A stretch of 64,000 bases of DNA from Stenomitos frigidus ULC18 (GTDB lineage: Bacteria; Cyanobacteriota; Cyanobacteriia; Leptolyngbyales; Leptolyngbyaceae): NCBI RefSeq assembly GCF_003003795.1, contig NZ_PVWK01000009.1, forward strand, positions 1-64,000, given 5' to 3'. The notes beneath the pieces were generated by a model. It ran no database searches, was not told where the DNA came from, and saw only the letters and a program-made list of their open reading frames with translations. A program made the position numbers and the translations under genes. Numbering within the stretch: position 1 is the first letter of the stretch; each line of letters begins with the position of its first letter. Positions 55,661 to 64,000 of this stretch are shown here, piece after piece.

Positions 55661-56023
55661 TTGATTGTCCTCATCATTGATTGACTAAAACAAGTAAGCA
55701 TCATGGTGATGCCAATCTCGTGCTAGAATAAATGTATACGAAGCTACAAAATCCTGCGATCAAGCTCACTCAGACCTCAACCAGGGTAAAGATAATCGCT
55801 TCATATGAAAGCATTAATGCTTGCGTAATGCTTTAGCTCAAGATGCTTATTTCCTTGCCAACGCTCCAGTCCAAGTGAAATTAAGCTGATCCATCGGTCT
55901 TTTCTCATTGCTAACTAATTCTGATTCGGTTCTTTGACTGAGCAAGTTTTTTGCCCAGTCCATTAAGGGCATGCTCAGGTTAAGCGCTTGAGGGGTTGAA
56001 ACTAAATTTGAGAGCTAATCTTA

Positions 56024-57145
56024 ATGGCGCCTTTGAAAAAAACAGCTTTAGTTTACTGCGAAAAGCAGTTTGGCTTAATAGATGGCAAAACAGCCGCCGG
56101 TTTAGTGCGACGCTCGGAGACTTATACCATTGTTGGGGTGCTTGATAGTGCCTTGGCTGGAAAGGATGCGGGGGAAGCCTTAGGTGGCGCGAAAAACCAT
56201 ATTCCCATTTTTGCCAATTTAGAGGCTGCGTTGGCGCAGTTGCCAACCGTTCCTGATTGCTACATTTATGGCAAAGCGCCCTTAGATGCTTGTATACCCG
56301 CTACAGAAAGGCTGCTTGTCTTAGAAGCCATGCAAAAAGGGATGGATATTCTTAATGGTTTGCATGAGTTCTTTTCTGACGATCGAGAGTTTACCCAAAT
56401 GGCTACTCGGTGCGGTGTTCAAATTAAAGACATCAGGAAACCGCCCCATTTAAAAGATTTACATGTCTTCGCGGGTCAAATCGGTAAGGTCACTGTGCCT
56501 GTCGTTGCCATCTTAGGTACCGATTGCGCCTGCGGAAAAAGGACTACCGCAGTGGCACTCAACCAGGCCCTCATTGACCTGGGCATCAAATCAATCCTGG
56601 TGGGAACGGGACAAACCAGCTTGATGCAGGGAGCAAGATATGGCGTTGCGATCGATGCGCTGATTTCCCAATTTGTGATCGGTGAAATTGAACACTCTAT
56701 ACTGCAAGCCTTTGATAATGAAAGTCCCGACATTATTTTGGTGGAGGGGCAGAGCGCTGTGAGTCATCCCGCGTTTATGAGTTCTCTTGGCATCTTGAAA
56801 GGAAGTAGGCCTGATGGCGTTATCCTTCAACACCCACCTGCCAGGAAGTTTCGATGCGATTTTCCGCATTTGGCTATGCCCACTGTTGAGAGCGAAATTA
56901 AATTGATTGAGGCGATCGCTCAAACTCGAGTGATGGCCATTACCTTAAGTCATGAAAATTTAGCAGATAAAGCAATGCTGCCAATCATTGAGGCCTATGA
57001 GCAGCAGTTTCACTTACCGACAACGGATGTTTTGAGCCAGGGCTGCCAGAAGTTAGTGCAAGCCTTAAGCAAGCAGTTTCCAACATTAAAGCAAAAAATC
57101 AAGCGATCGCCGTTAGAAACCATTCCTGTCTTAGCAATGAGATAG
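56024..57145 (+). CDS. DUF1611 domain P-loop protein
   Basis: A 373-residue protein. Residues 1-150 form an alpha/beta domain (TALVYCEKQFGLIDGKTAAG). Residues 160-360 are the DUF1611 P-loop domain: VVAILGTDCACGKRTTAVAL is the phosphate loop, followed by VGTGQTSLMQGARYG and IILVEGQSAVSHPAF. The family includes DgcN, linked to N-acetylation of D-glutamate. The racemase gene starts 25 bases downstream on the same strand, so an amino-acid substrate is likely. The exact reaction here is not known. Confidence 0.82.
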   Translation: MAPLKKTALVYCEKQFGLIDGKTAAGLVRRSETYTIVGVLDSALAGKDAGEALGGAKNHIPIFANLEAALAQLPTVPDCYIYGKAPLDACIPATERLLVLEAMQKGMDILNGLHEFFSDDREFTQMATRCGVQIKDIRKPPHLKDLHVFAGQIGKVTVPVVAILGTDCACGKRTTAVALNQALIDLGIKSILVGTGQTSLMQGARYGVAIDALISQFVIGEIEHSILQAFDNESPDIILVEGQSAVSHPAFMSSLGILKGSRPDGVILQHPPARKFRCDFPHLAMPTVESEIKLIEAIAQTRVMAITLSHENLADKAMLPIIEAYEQQFHLPTTDVLSQGCQKLVQALSKQFPTLKQKIKRSPLETIPVLAMR

Positions 57146-57169
57146 ACGTTACCGTCTAGAAAGCATGAC

Positions 57170-58267
57170 ATGAAAGCGTTCCTGCCAAGAATAGATATTG
57201 CCTTAGCCCAAATTCGGGAGAATGCTCGGCTGCTCTCCGAGCTTTATGGGCAAAGAGGGATTTCCATCATGGGCGTTTCTAAAGCGGTGCTTGGAGAACC
57301 CGCTGTTATCGAGGCTATGATTCAAGGCGGCGTCAGGTTTATTGCCGACTCTCGTCTTGAAAACATTCAAAAAATGAAAGCGGCGGGGCTAATCACTCAG
57401 TTTGTGCTTTTACGCACGCCTTTAAGTCAGGCGGAAGCGGTGGTTCAAAGTGTCGATATTAGTCTCAACACAGAGATCGCAACGCTGCAGAAACTTTCCT
57501 ACTATGCCAAAGCACATCATAAGCAGCATCAGGTGATTGTGATGGTGGAACTGGGTGATTTGCGTGAAGGGGTGCTTCCGTGCGATCTTGCCCCCTTTAT
57601 CAGGGAAACGCTTTCTCTGCCCCATCTCAAGCTGGTTGGTCTTGGCTGCAATTTGGCTTGTTATGGTGGCATCAAGCCAGACGATCGGAATATGCATGCA
57701 CTATCCATACTGGTTAATCGCATTGAAACCGAATTTCAGCTCAGTTTAGCCATTATTTCAGGTGGTAACTCTGCAAATTATGAGTGGTATCAATCGGCTC
57801 GAGCGATCGGTAGGATTAACAATCTTCGCTTGGGTGAATCCATTCTTTTGGGTCGCGAAACGGTTAGCCGTAAAGCAATTCCAGGTTTACACACCCACGC
57901 CTTTCAACTGATTGCTGAAGTCATCGAGTCCAAGCAAAAGCCATCTCTCCCGTTTGGCACCAGCGGCCAAGACGCGTTTGGCAATGTACCGAGTTTCCAA
58001 GACCGAGGCGTGCGCCAGAGAGCGATTCTTGCTTTGGGACGGCAGGATGTGTTGGTCTCTGGCTTAAACGCTCACAGCAAGCTAGAAATACTTGGGTCTA
58101 GCAGTGATCATCTGATTCTCGATAGCCAGCAGCACCCGTTACGGGTCGGCGATGAGGTGAACTTTGATCTGGATTACGGTGCGCTTCTTGCAGCGATGAC
58201 GTCTCCTTTTATTCACAAGCAATTGATCAAGGAGCATCGTCAAACAGCCCCGTTGTCCCTTAAATAA
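57170..58267 (+). CDS. PLP-dependent amino-acid racemase (alanine/ornithine racemase family, fold III)
   Basis: 365 residues. The N-terminal PLP barrel begins LPRIDIALAQIRENARLLSE and has the PLP-binding Lys in SIMGVSKAVLGEP. VELGDLREGVLP, LVGLGCNLACYGG and RLGESILLGRE match the ornithine/alanine-racemase-like group. The C-terminal beta domain (about 240-350) is present. Together with the adjacent DUF1611 gene it forms a two-gene unit. D- or L-amino-acid specificity cannot be read from the sequence. Confidence 0.88.
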   Translation: MKAFLPRIDIALAQIRENARLLSELYGQRGISIMGVSKAVLGEPAVIEAMIQGGVRFIADSRLENIQKMKAAGLITQFVLLRTPLSQAEAVVQSVDISLNTEIATLQKLSYYAKAHHKQHQVIVMVELGDLREGVLPCDLAPFIRETLSLPHLKLVGLGCNLACYGGIKPDDRNMHALSILVNRIETEFQLSLAIISGGNSANYEWYQSARAIGRINNLRLGESILLGRETVSRKAIPGLHTHAFQLIAEVIESKQKPSLPFGTSGQDAFGNVPSFQDRGVRQRAILALGRQDVLVSGLNAHSKLEILGSSSDHLILDSQQHPLRVGDEVNFDLDYGALLAAMTSPFIHKQLIKEHRQTAPLSLK

Positions 58268-58325
58268 GGCGATTTGCAAGCGAAAATGAACCGTTGGGAC
58301 GGGCACGGCAATTGTGCCAACCGAC

Positions 58326-59675
58326 TTACAGCGTATAAGTAAACTCCTCCATTAACATGCCCGGAACCCACGTGCCCCCCAACTCACGGCTGCCGTAGGT
58401 ACCAACGTGTGGAATAAACTCCTGAAAGGCGGTCAGGTGAATCAGCCGATCGCCGAAACAACGATAGAGGCTTTCGTCAAAGCGGAGGTTTTCAATTGGA
58501 GCCACCCATTCGCCGTTTTCGACCCAGAAGCAGGCATAGCGGGTCATACCGGTGATCCGTCCATTTGGACGATCGCTCCAGTTAAGGTAGTGCAGATTGG
58601 AGACATACAAACCCGTATCGAGTGTGTGCAGTAAATCAACCGCACTGAGCGTTCCTGGTTTGACCTCAGGCGATCGCAGGTATTCTCCACTGGCAGCACC
58701 ATTGGCAATTTTGCTGTATTCCTTCGCGGTGCGAGCGCTAATCAAGGTATTTTTCAGCTGACCCGCTTCGACGATCGGTAAGGTGATGGGAGGCAGCTCA
58801 CCCAAATCATTGAACTGAGGCACCACGCCCCGTTGGAAGTTTTCCATCAGCGTGAATTGTGGTGAAAGCTGCTTTTCACCCCGTTGCAACAGACCCAGAG
58901 CACTCCCCCCGCGTTGCATCGCCCCCTCACTCACGGCTCCCCAGGAAAACATGCCAATCAAATCTGCCACTGCGGCTGGGGCTAGATAAGTGCGGTATTG
59001 CCCCCGTTCCAAAACTTTGGGTGGTGTAGCCGTGAGCCGTTCTAATTGCCGCTTCGCTGCCTGGATCTTGCTGGTGTAAGCGCTGGTATCCCAAACACTA
59101 CCAGCGACGGTGTCCTTGACGGCCTGCCCACTGGGCGCAAAGAGGGAATAGTCTAAAGCAAAGGTTTCGGTGGCAAACCAATGTCGCTGCCCAACGGAAT
59201 CGGCGTAAGCACGGATCACCCAACCACCCGCATAAAGACCTGCAAAGTCTAACCCCTGCACAAGCGGCAACACGGTTGAAGCGATCGCCTCTGGAGTAAG
59301 CAGACTTCCCGCATGAACGCTGTGGCTCTGAGCCTCTCCACTGGGCAGCACCAGAAAGGGATCGATGGGCAGTTGGGGCAACTCCTGTCGCAAGGCCTCC
59401 AACGCCATTTGGAGCCGTGGCCAATCGGTGCCCTTCTCCCCGGTAAAGGGGATCTCATAAGAGCCAGTGCGTTGGTCTCGCATCAAGGTCAGACTGAGAT
59501 TGCCATCCCTCACTAAGCCGGTCTGACGCACCTTCGCCTGGTTAAAGCGCGTGAACTGGCTCTGCTCTGCTGTCAAATGGAGGATCAGATGCTCATCCGT
59601 CTGGCGTTGCTGTAGCAAGGCTTCGACGAGTTGGTTAAAGGTGGTTTCCAACGCAACCAGACTGTCAGGCGTCAT
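58326..59675 (-). CDS. TldE/PmbA-like metallopeptidase subunit
   Basis: 449 residues, the smaller and non-metal-binding half of the TldD/TldE protease. It shows the family fold (FTRFNQAKVRQTGLVRDGNL, SLTLMRDQRTGSYEIPFTGE) but no HExxxH. The C-terminal blocks NTLISARTAKEYSKIANGAA, GRITGMTRYACFWVENGEWV and LGGTWVPGMLMEEFTYTL are typical. Its ATG overlaps the TldD stop by 4 bases, so translation is coupled and a heterodimer is expected. TldD/E trims modified peptides and degrades unfolded ones. Confidence 0.9.
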   Translation of the reverse strand: MTPDSLVALETTFNQLVEALLQQRQTDEHLILHLTAEQSQFTRFNQAKVRQTGLVRDGNLSLTLMRDQRTGSYEIPFTGEKGTDWPRLQMALEALRQELPQLPIDPFLVLPSGEAQSHSVHAGSLLTPEAIASTVLPLVQGLDFAGLYAGGWVIRAYADSVGQRHWFATETFALDYSLFAPSGQAVKDTVAGSVWDTSAYTSKIQAAKRQLERLTATPPKVLERGQYRTYLAPAAVADLIGMFSWGAVSEGAMQRGGSALGLLQRGEKQLSPQFTLMENFQRGVVPQFNDLGELPPITLPIVEAGQLKNTLISARTAKEYSKIANGAASGEYLRSPEVKPGTLSAVDLLHTLDTGLYVSNLHYLNWSDRPNGRITGMTRYACFWVENGEWVAPIENLRFDESLYRCFGDRLIHLTAFQEFIPHVGTYGSRELGGTWVPGMLMEEFTYTL

Positions 59676-61117
59676 GCCTCCCCTCCAAAGACTTCGATCT
59701 GCTCAAACGCGCACACGGGCGACGCATGCCCTACTCGAATGACCTGGTTGGGTTCTCCTTTGCCGCAAAAAGGTGTGCCGTAGACTTCCCAGGTGGTGCG
59801 ATCGCCGACAGAGGCCAGGCTCTGCCAAAACTGAGGCGTTGTCGCGCGATAGTTGGGATTCCGCACCGTCTTCGTGATTTGACCCTTTTCAATCAGTCTG
59901 GCGTACTCGCAGCCAAATTGAAATTTATGGCGCTGATCGTCGATCGACCAGGAACGATTCGTTTCCATGTATACACCCTGCTCAATGCCCGCAATTATGT
60001 CCTTAAAAGCAGTGTCTCCTGGTTCTAGATTGATATTGGCCATGCGATCGATCGCCGGACGGTTCCAGGAGCTGGCACGGGCACAGGCAACTCCTGACAA
60101 ACCCAGGCGAGCCTGACTTTCCAGACTGCCAAGCCCACGCTCCAAGGTTCCGGCGCGAATCAAATACTCCCGCGTCGCTGGTGCGCCGGTGTCATCAAAG
60201 CGATAGCTGGCATATTCTCCAGCCACCGTGGGGTCAAACGTGATGTTCATCAAAGCCGAACCATATTGCAACCGTCCGAAATCCTCAGGCTTCACAAAGC
60301 TGCCGCCAGCATAATTGCGCTCATCCCCCAAAATCCGGTCGAGTTCTAACGGGTGCCCCACACTCTCATGAATCTGGAGCATCATTTGATCGGGCGCTAA
60401 AACCAGTGTTGTGGAATGGGTGGGGCATTCTTCAGCGTGGAGTAGCTCGATGGCCTGCGCCCCCACCCGTTCGACCGTCTCCCAAAGCTGAGCCGTGGGG
60501 AATAATTCCCAGCTCCCCTGGTAGCTACGGGCCAGGTAGCCATGATTGCTACGTTGTTGCACGATCGGCCCCTTCTGAACGGTCACACCGTAGTGAGTGG
60601 CAATCAGGCTGACCTGTTGATAGACTGCCGACCCATTGCTGCTCACAAACCATGACTCAATGTCATGCGTCACTGCCGTAGCACTGGTCTGCACCACCTG
60701 GTCAGACACCTTCAATTGCTGGCAAATGCGTAGCAGCAAGTCATTGATTTCGGCAACACTCAGCCCATCCAAGGGCTGGAGGCGAGGGGAGTGATAGTCG
60801 CCGATCGACTGAGGGCGCTGTTGAGTGGTCCAATCATAGATGCGCCAGGGTTGAGTCGCGATCGCCTGTTGATAAGCAGCATGGATCGCGTGACGGAGTC
60901 CCTCTGCTGTGAGTTGGTTTGTTGCCGCATAGCCAAATTGCCCCTGTGCTAAGACTTCAACCATCACCCCCTGGCTCAAGCCTTTGTGATTTGAGCGGGG
61001 CTGGCCGTCCCTGACGGAGCGCCTCGTTTCTATTTCTTTAACGGCTCGAATGCCTACCCACTCAGCCGGGATATCTAGAGTTGCAATCGCGTGTTGCAAA
61101 TCAGCCATCATAGACAT
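59672..61117 (-). CDS. TldD-like zinc metallopeptidase subunit
   Basis: 481 residues. The zinc motif is HESVGHPLELDRI (HExxxH), and the third ligand Cys is in the C-terminal GTPFCGKGEPNQV. GTLERGLGSLESQARLGLSG, VACARASSWNRPAIDRMANI are typical. It is followed directly by the TldE gene (4-base overlap). This cyanobacterial pair is separate from the bacterial tldD/pmbA used for microcin processing, so its substrate may be native peptides. The DUF1611/racemase genes converge on it. Confidence 0.92.
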   Translation of the reverse strand: MSMMADLQHAIATLDIPAEWVGIRAVKEIETRRSVRDGQPRSNHKGLSQGVMVEVLAQGQFGYAATNQLTAEGLRHAIHAAYQQAIATQPWRIYDWTTQQRPQSIGDYHSPRLQPLDGLSVAEINDLLLRICQQLKVSDQVVQTSATAVTHDIESWFVSSNGSAVYQQVSLIATHYGVTVQKGPIVQQRSNHGYLARSYQGSWELFPTAQLWETVERVGAQAIELLHAEECPTHSTTLVLAPDQMMLQIHESVGHPLELDRILGDERNYAGGSFVKPEDFGRLQYGSALMNITFDPTVAGEYASYRFDDTGAPATREYLIRAGTLERGLGSLESQARLGLSGVACARASSWNRPAIDRMANINLEPGDTAFKDIIAGIEQGVYMETNRSWSIDDQRHKFQFGCEYARLIEKGQITKTVRNPNYRATTPQFWQSLASVGDRTTWEVYGTPFCGKGEPNQVIRVGHASPVCAFEQIEVFGGEA

Positions 61118-61282
61118 TCATCTCACACTCCATGCTGTTATGTCCCAGTGTAGTCGTAACGAGACTGTAGACAAAATGAGATGGCGATCCCGCCATCGGT
61201 GTCATACAGTTCGTTCAATTTCATTTACACATCTGCCACTGGTTGCATCAGACGGTCGCTGGCACGTGCGTTTGGGCAATCA

Positions 61283-61490
61283 TTACGCACTTTTGGCTGA
61301 CTTTGCCCAGTTGTGGTCACGCCAATAAGATTCAAAGTCACTCAGCTTAGAAAATTCGCGTTTCAAAGATGCCAAATCCGCTGTGTAGCCGACGTCCTCA
61401 AACCAGCATGAGGTCTTACGTTCGGCGCTACCCACCGAGCTGTAGACAAAATGCTGGACGCCTGCCGCTTTCGCCGCGTCTGCAAATCCC
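61283..61490 (-). pseudogene. NmrA-like NAD(P)-binding protein with an internal deletion
   Basis: Minus-strand translation: GFADAAKAAGVQHFVYSSVG, SAERKT, then CWFEDVGYTADLASLKREFS, KLSDFESYWRDHNW and a stop at 61283-61285. The first block is the middle and the second is the extreme C-terminus of NmrA-type atypical short-chain dehydrogenases. About 130 residues between them and the N-terminal Rossmann motif are missing. A TGA lies just upstream of the first block. In-frame fusion by deletion has left a non-functional relic. Confidence 0.75.
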
Positions 61491-61618
61491 GCTCATATCT
61501 AATTGAAGAAAGCCTCAGACAGCAGGAGTTCTATTCGGTAAAATAACAACTAGCTTGCCGCCGCCATGCCAACACTGCGCCAGCTTAATAATGTCCCAAA
61601 TGTGAATAGGAGACTCGT

Positions 61619-62992
61619 GTGAACAATCGGGAGATCAAGAAAGAAGCCAACCTCCTATACAAATCTGTTCTGCCATTATTAGAGTTGGGAGAAAATTTCG
61701 AGCAGTTGATTCTCACCGATCTGGCAAGAATTATGCAACTTTTAGGACGTAGTAAGCGCGAAATAACTTCAAATGAATTGCTAGCCTTTCTGGTTGTTTT
61801 TGCTCTAATTAAACAAGATAAGGAAAAGCTTAGTATCGCCATCAATCGCTGGAATCAATCTAGCAAAGACCGACAAATTGCTGAGAAAGAAACCCTCAAA
61901 ATTCTTCTGGAATTAACCAATAACAGCAGCCAAATCGAGCAGTTAGAGTTGCCATCAGTATTGAATCAGCTTGATGAAACAAAGCGCACTCATTATCTAA
62001 CTAAAACGGTTAATGCCATCTATCGCTTTGCCCAAATTGCAGTAAAAGCAGACAACAATATCACACTGCAAGAAATGGAAGCGTTATCAAATATTTGGCA
62101 ATTATTGCATTCTTATCACAAAACTGAAAAAGGCACTAAAGAAGCGCTTCCAGAAAATTTCTCACTACCTGTCCAAAACATAGAGGATGTCTTGCGTGAA
62201 CTCAACCAGTTAATTGGCATGGAGAACATTAAAACTGAGGTGAGAACGTTAACGAATTTTCTGCGGGTACAGCAAGCACGATCGCAGCGAGGCTTAGCAC
62301 GCACTCCAGTCTCACTGCACTCCGTCTTTTCTGGCCCACCAGGAACCGGTAAAACAACCGTCGCTCGCTTAATGGGCAAAATTTTTAAGGAACTCGGTTT
62401 TCTTGCTCAAGGGCATTTGGTTGAGACCGATCGTGCTGGTATGGTTGCCTCACATATTGGTGGTACGGCTGAAAAAGTAAATACGTTGGTTAACTCTGCA
62501 CTGGATGGTGTTTTGTTTGTCGATGAAGCGTATGCCCTTACATCATCCAATTCAGCGCAAGACTTTGGTCAGGAAGCTGTTGATGTGCTGCTTAAACGGA
62601 TGGAGGATTACCGCAGTCGCTTAGTGGTGATTGTTGCCGGCTATACTGAGCCAATGACAGACTTTATTGAATCCAACCCGGGCCTTAAATCTCGCTTCAA
62701 TCGCTATTTCTATTTCAACGACTATACACCTGATGAACTTGTGGCTATCTTTAATAAACTTTGTAAGGATAGCCACTTCAAAGCAACTGAAGCTGCAAAT
62801 CAAACGCTTTTTACGTTACTCAATAGCCTTTACGATCGACGCGATCAAACTTTTGGTAATGCTCGATTGGTACGGAATCTGTTTGAGAAAACCATTGAGC
62901 AGCAAGCTAACCGTTTAGCTGTCATTACGTTACTCACTGACGAGGTACTGACCACTATTCAGGCAGAAGATATTCCTTCCGTGGAAACCTGA
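61619..62992 (+). CDS. AAA+ ATPase of the CbxX/SpoVK type with a TerB-like N-terminal domain
   Basis: 457 residues starting at a GTG. Residues 1-170 are helical ([20 protein letters not shown]), resembling TerB. Residues 195-450 form an AAA+ module: [14 protein letters not shown] (Walker A), [16 protein letters not shown] (pore-loop region), [11 protein letters not shown] (Walker B) and [20 protein letters not shown] (sensor/arginine-finger). In rubisco operons CbbX is a rubisco activase; this protein is a more distant member and no rbc gene is near. It may be a chaperone or disassembly factor. Confidence 0.85.
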   Translation: MNNREIKKEANLLYKSVLPLLELGENFEQLILTDLARIMQLLGRSKREITSNELLAFLVVFALIKQDKEKLSIAINRWNQSSKDRQIAEKETLKILLELTNNSSQIEQLELPSVLNQLDETKRTHYLTKTVNAIYRFAQIAVKADNNITLQEMEALSNIWQLLHSYHKTEKGTKEALPENFSLPVQNIEDVLRELNQLIGMENIKTEVRTLTNFLRVQQARSQRGLARTPVSLHSVFSGPPGTGKTTVARLMGKIFKELGFLAQGHLVETDRAGMVASHIGGTAEKVNTLVNSALDGVLFVDEAYALTSSNSAQDFGQEAVDVLLKRMEDYRSRLVVIVAGYTEPMTDFIESNPGLKSRFNRYFYFNDYTPDELVAIFNKLCKDSHFKATEAANQTLFTLLNSLYDRRDQTFGNARLVRNLFEKTIEQQANRLAVITLLTDEVLTTIQAEDIPSVET

Positions 62993-63163
62993 TTGACTGA
63001 CAAAACTCCTGCGGTTGTCGGCTAAAACCACGCCTACAAGAGGCAACGTCTGCCTGCGTCAACTCGGTCGCCATTGCTTTAACCCACAGAGATGAATTTT
63101 GGACATTTACCTGTAAGCAACGAGTACCATAGCAGGCCACAGTGACCGAGGAAACCTAAAGTA

Positions 63164-63188
63164 CCCCCAGATCAAACAGATCTGGGGG
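63164..63188. terminator. Terminator-like hairpin after the AAA+ gene
   Basis: CCCCCAGATC and GATCTGGGGG make a perfect 10-bp stem with the loop AAACA. Only three T follow. It lies about 170 bases after the AAA+ stop and could serve either strand. Confidence 0.6.
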
Positions 63189-63288
63189 CTTTAAAGATAA
63201 AAGTATTGACAGCAGGTATTGAAACAATTTCACTCTAAACAATACAGAAGCTGTTTAGGCTAATTTCCCATCATGAAAGAGTGAAGCT

Positions 63289-63435
63289 TCAGTAAAGTAT
63301 CGGGTTAAACCCATCGAAGCGATGCTGCTGGGTCAGGAACTCGGCTCCGCCGATCGCCATCGCCACCAACAGCAGCACCATCAACGGCAGTAAAGAGGCT
63401 GTGACAAAGAGTGCTATTCGTGCGTTAATGAGCAG
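63289..63435 (-). CDS. Possible micro membrane protein overlapping the DUF4278 gene
   Basis: Minus-strand frame of about 48 codons: LLINARIALFVTASLLPLMV, LLLVAMAIGGAEFLTQQH then RFDGFNPILY and TGA at 63289. One clear membrane helix and a soluble tail. It overlaps the end of DUF4278, so it could be translationally coupled, but no ATG precedes the helix: the candidates are CTG 63435 and ATT 63429. It may also be an accident of frame. Confidence 0.3.
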   Translation of the reverse strand: MLINARIALFVTASLLPLMVLLLVAMAIGGAEFLTQQHRFDGFNPILY

Positions 63436-63643
63436 GCGTCAAATGTTGGTTCGGGACTGCCATCACGCCAGCAAAGCGCCAGTTGATTGCTTTCGGCAAG
63501 CGGCTCGGTTTCCGAACTGTCAACTGACAGTGGTAGGTTTGACCGCGATAAAAAAGCGTGCGGCTTAAGCCAGTCTTGATGGACGCTGAGAGTAAAAACG
63601 AAGGGAGATAGTAGAAAGCTTGACCGCGATAGATTAGTTGCAT
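63425..63643 (-). CDS. DUF4278 family protein
   Basis: 72 residues. MQLIYRGQAFYYLPS at the start and LSRTLFYRGQTYHCQLTV in the middle are the two YRG blocks of the DUF4278 family, short cyanobacterial proteins of unknown function. The ATG at 63643 follows a purine-poor region. The tail (PSRLPKAINWRFAGVM) is unremarkable. A possible micro-protein overlaps its stop. Confidence 0.72.
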   Translation of the reverse strand: MQLIYRGQAFYYLPSFLLSASIKTGLSRTLFYRGQTYHCQLTVRKPSRLPKAINWRFAGVMAVPNQHLTPAH

Positions 63644-63944
63644 GATTAATGGTCCTTGGGGGTGAAGGTTAATGACGTGTGTCTGTTTAATGCTTCATAC
63701 CTTCAACAAAGAATTACGCAACACTTTCTGTGATGTTGCTGGGCACTTATTGTGATGGCGATCATTGCTCAGTGTCATAACTTACCCCCTTCAGGGAACT
63801 GATCAGTAACAGTGACGCACCTCTCATAACACTCGTCGGCTCAATAGTAGACTGCTCAGAACCGTAAGCCAACGCCTTCCTCATCAGGTCAAAAGAGTCA
63901 GACGGGATAAATAGCTTAAGCGATTTCCGGCAAAGATTTTACCC
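63644..63944. other. Intergenic region, no gene seen
   Basis: 300 bases upstream of the DUF4278 gene. No open frame with homology and no strong hairpin before the palindromic repeat that follows. Confidence 0.4.
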
Positions 63945-63986
63945 TTCGACTCCGCTCAGGGTGCAAGCTGGCTGAGCGGAGTCGAG
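63945..63986. repeat. Dispersed palindromic repeat (CTTCGACTCCGCTCAGGG type)
   Basis: TCGACTCCGCTCAG pairs with CTGAGCGGAGTCGA over about 14 bp with a 12-base loop. This palindrome is frequent in intergenic DNA of many cyanobacteria. It could act as a terminator or be a small mobile repeat. Confidence 0.7.
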
Positions 63987-64000
63987 GACAGCGGGTAGTT

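Overview
The window comes from a cyanobacterial chromosome. The octamer GCGATCGC (HIP1) and its core CGATCG are very frequent. Several genes belong to families known essentially only from cyanobacteria: PsaL, a CAAD-domain protein, DUF2949, DUF1824, DUF3747, DUF4278, an SLH/OprB-type iron-uptake porin and a Mo-nitrogenase C-terminal-type protein. The PsaL carries the DPRNREVV/SNPP signature I associate with filamentous and other tetrameric-PSI lineages, so a filamentous, Leptolyngbya-like organism is my guess; nothing here fixes the genus.

Layout. 0-4.4 kb: a truncated hydrolase next to a probable transposon end, then a purine-related group (5-hydroxyisourate hydrolase, guanine deaminase, a Rieske oxygenase, a class I glutamine amidotransferase), with simple-sequence repeats between the first two. 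4.7-14.1 kb: housekeeping genes (acnB, rfbD, psaL, an aminopeptidase P, a 2OG-Fe oxygenase, a TetR regulator, infC) plus one IS1 remnant. 14.4-18.1 kb: a very large transporter-like protein with a HEAT-repeat tail followed by a stand-alone cyclic-nucleotide-binding protein. 18.2-34.4 kb: a UvrD-type helicase, small conserved cyanobacterial proteins, a response regulator with degenerate GGDEF and EAL domains, ppsA, a HEAT protein, a YhiN-type flavoprotein, a DUF3747 protein, a GH19 glycosidase and a TonB-like protein.

34.5-45 kb is accessory DNA full of broken genes. A tRNA-Gly(UCC) abuts a 5'-truncated IS5 transposase. A PAO-type Rieske oxygenase is intact. OsmC, ABC ATPase and LLM monooxygenase remnants look like a decayed sulfur-compound locus. 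An exonuclease gene is cut by a structurally complete IS630 element, and an RlpA-like gene is frameshifted. 45-53 kb is mostly intact metabolism: MATE exporter, thioredoxin-NHL protein, aldo/keto reductase, nitroreductase-fold protein and a PEP-CTERM SGNH hydrolase. It also holds a Pepco-domain gene followed by the stump of a caspase-like gene.

53.5-61.5 kb is a second decayed region. Cupin and carbamoyltransferase pseudogenes are followed by two intact units, a DUF1611 + fold-III racemase pair and a TldE/TldD pair, and then an internally deleted NmrA gene. The window ends with an AAA+ ATPase of the CbxX/SpoVK type, a DUF4278 protein overlapping a possible micro-membrane protein, and a dispersed palindromic repeat.

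The least understood intact units are the DUF1611/racemase pair, the transporter-HEAT/cNMP pair and the Pepco gene with its lost caspase partner. At least twelve recognisable pseudogenes in 64 kb point to a genome that is losing accessory genes through insertion, deletion and small slippage events.
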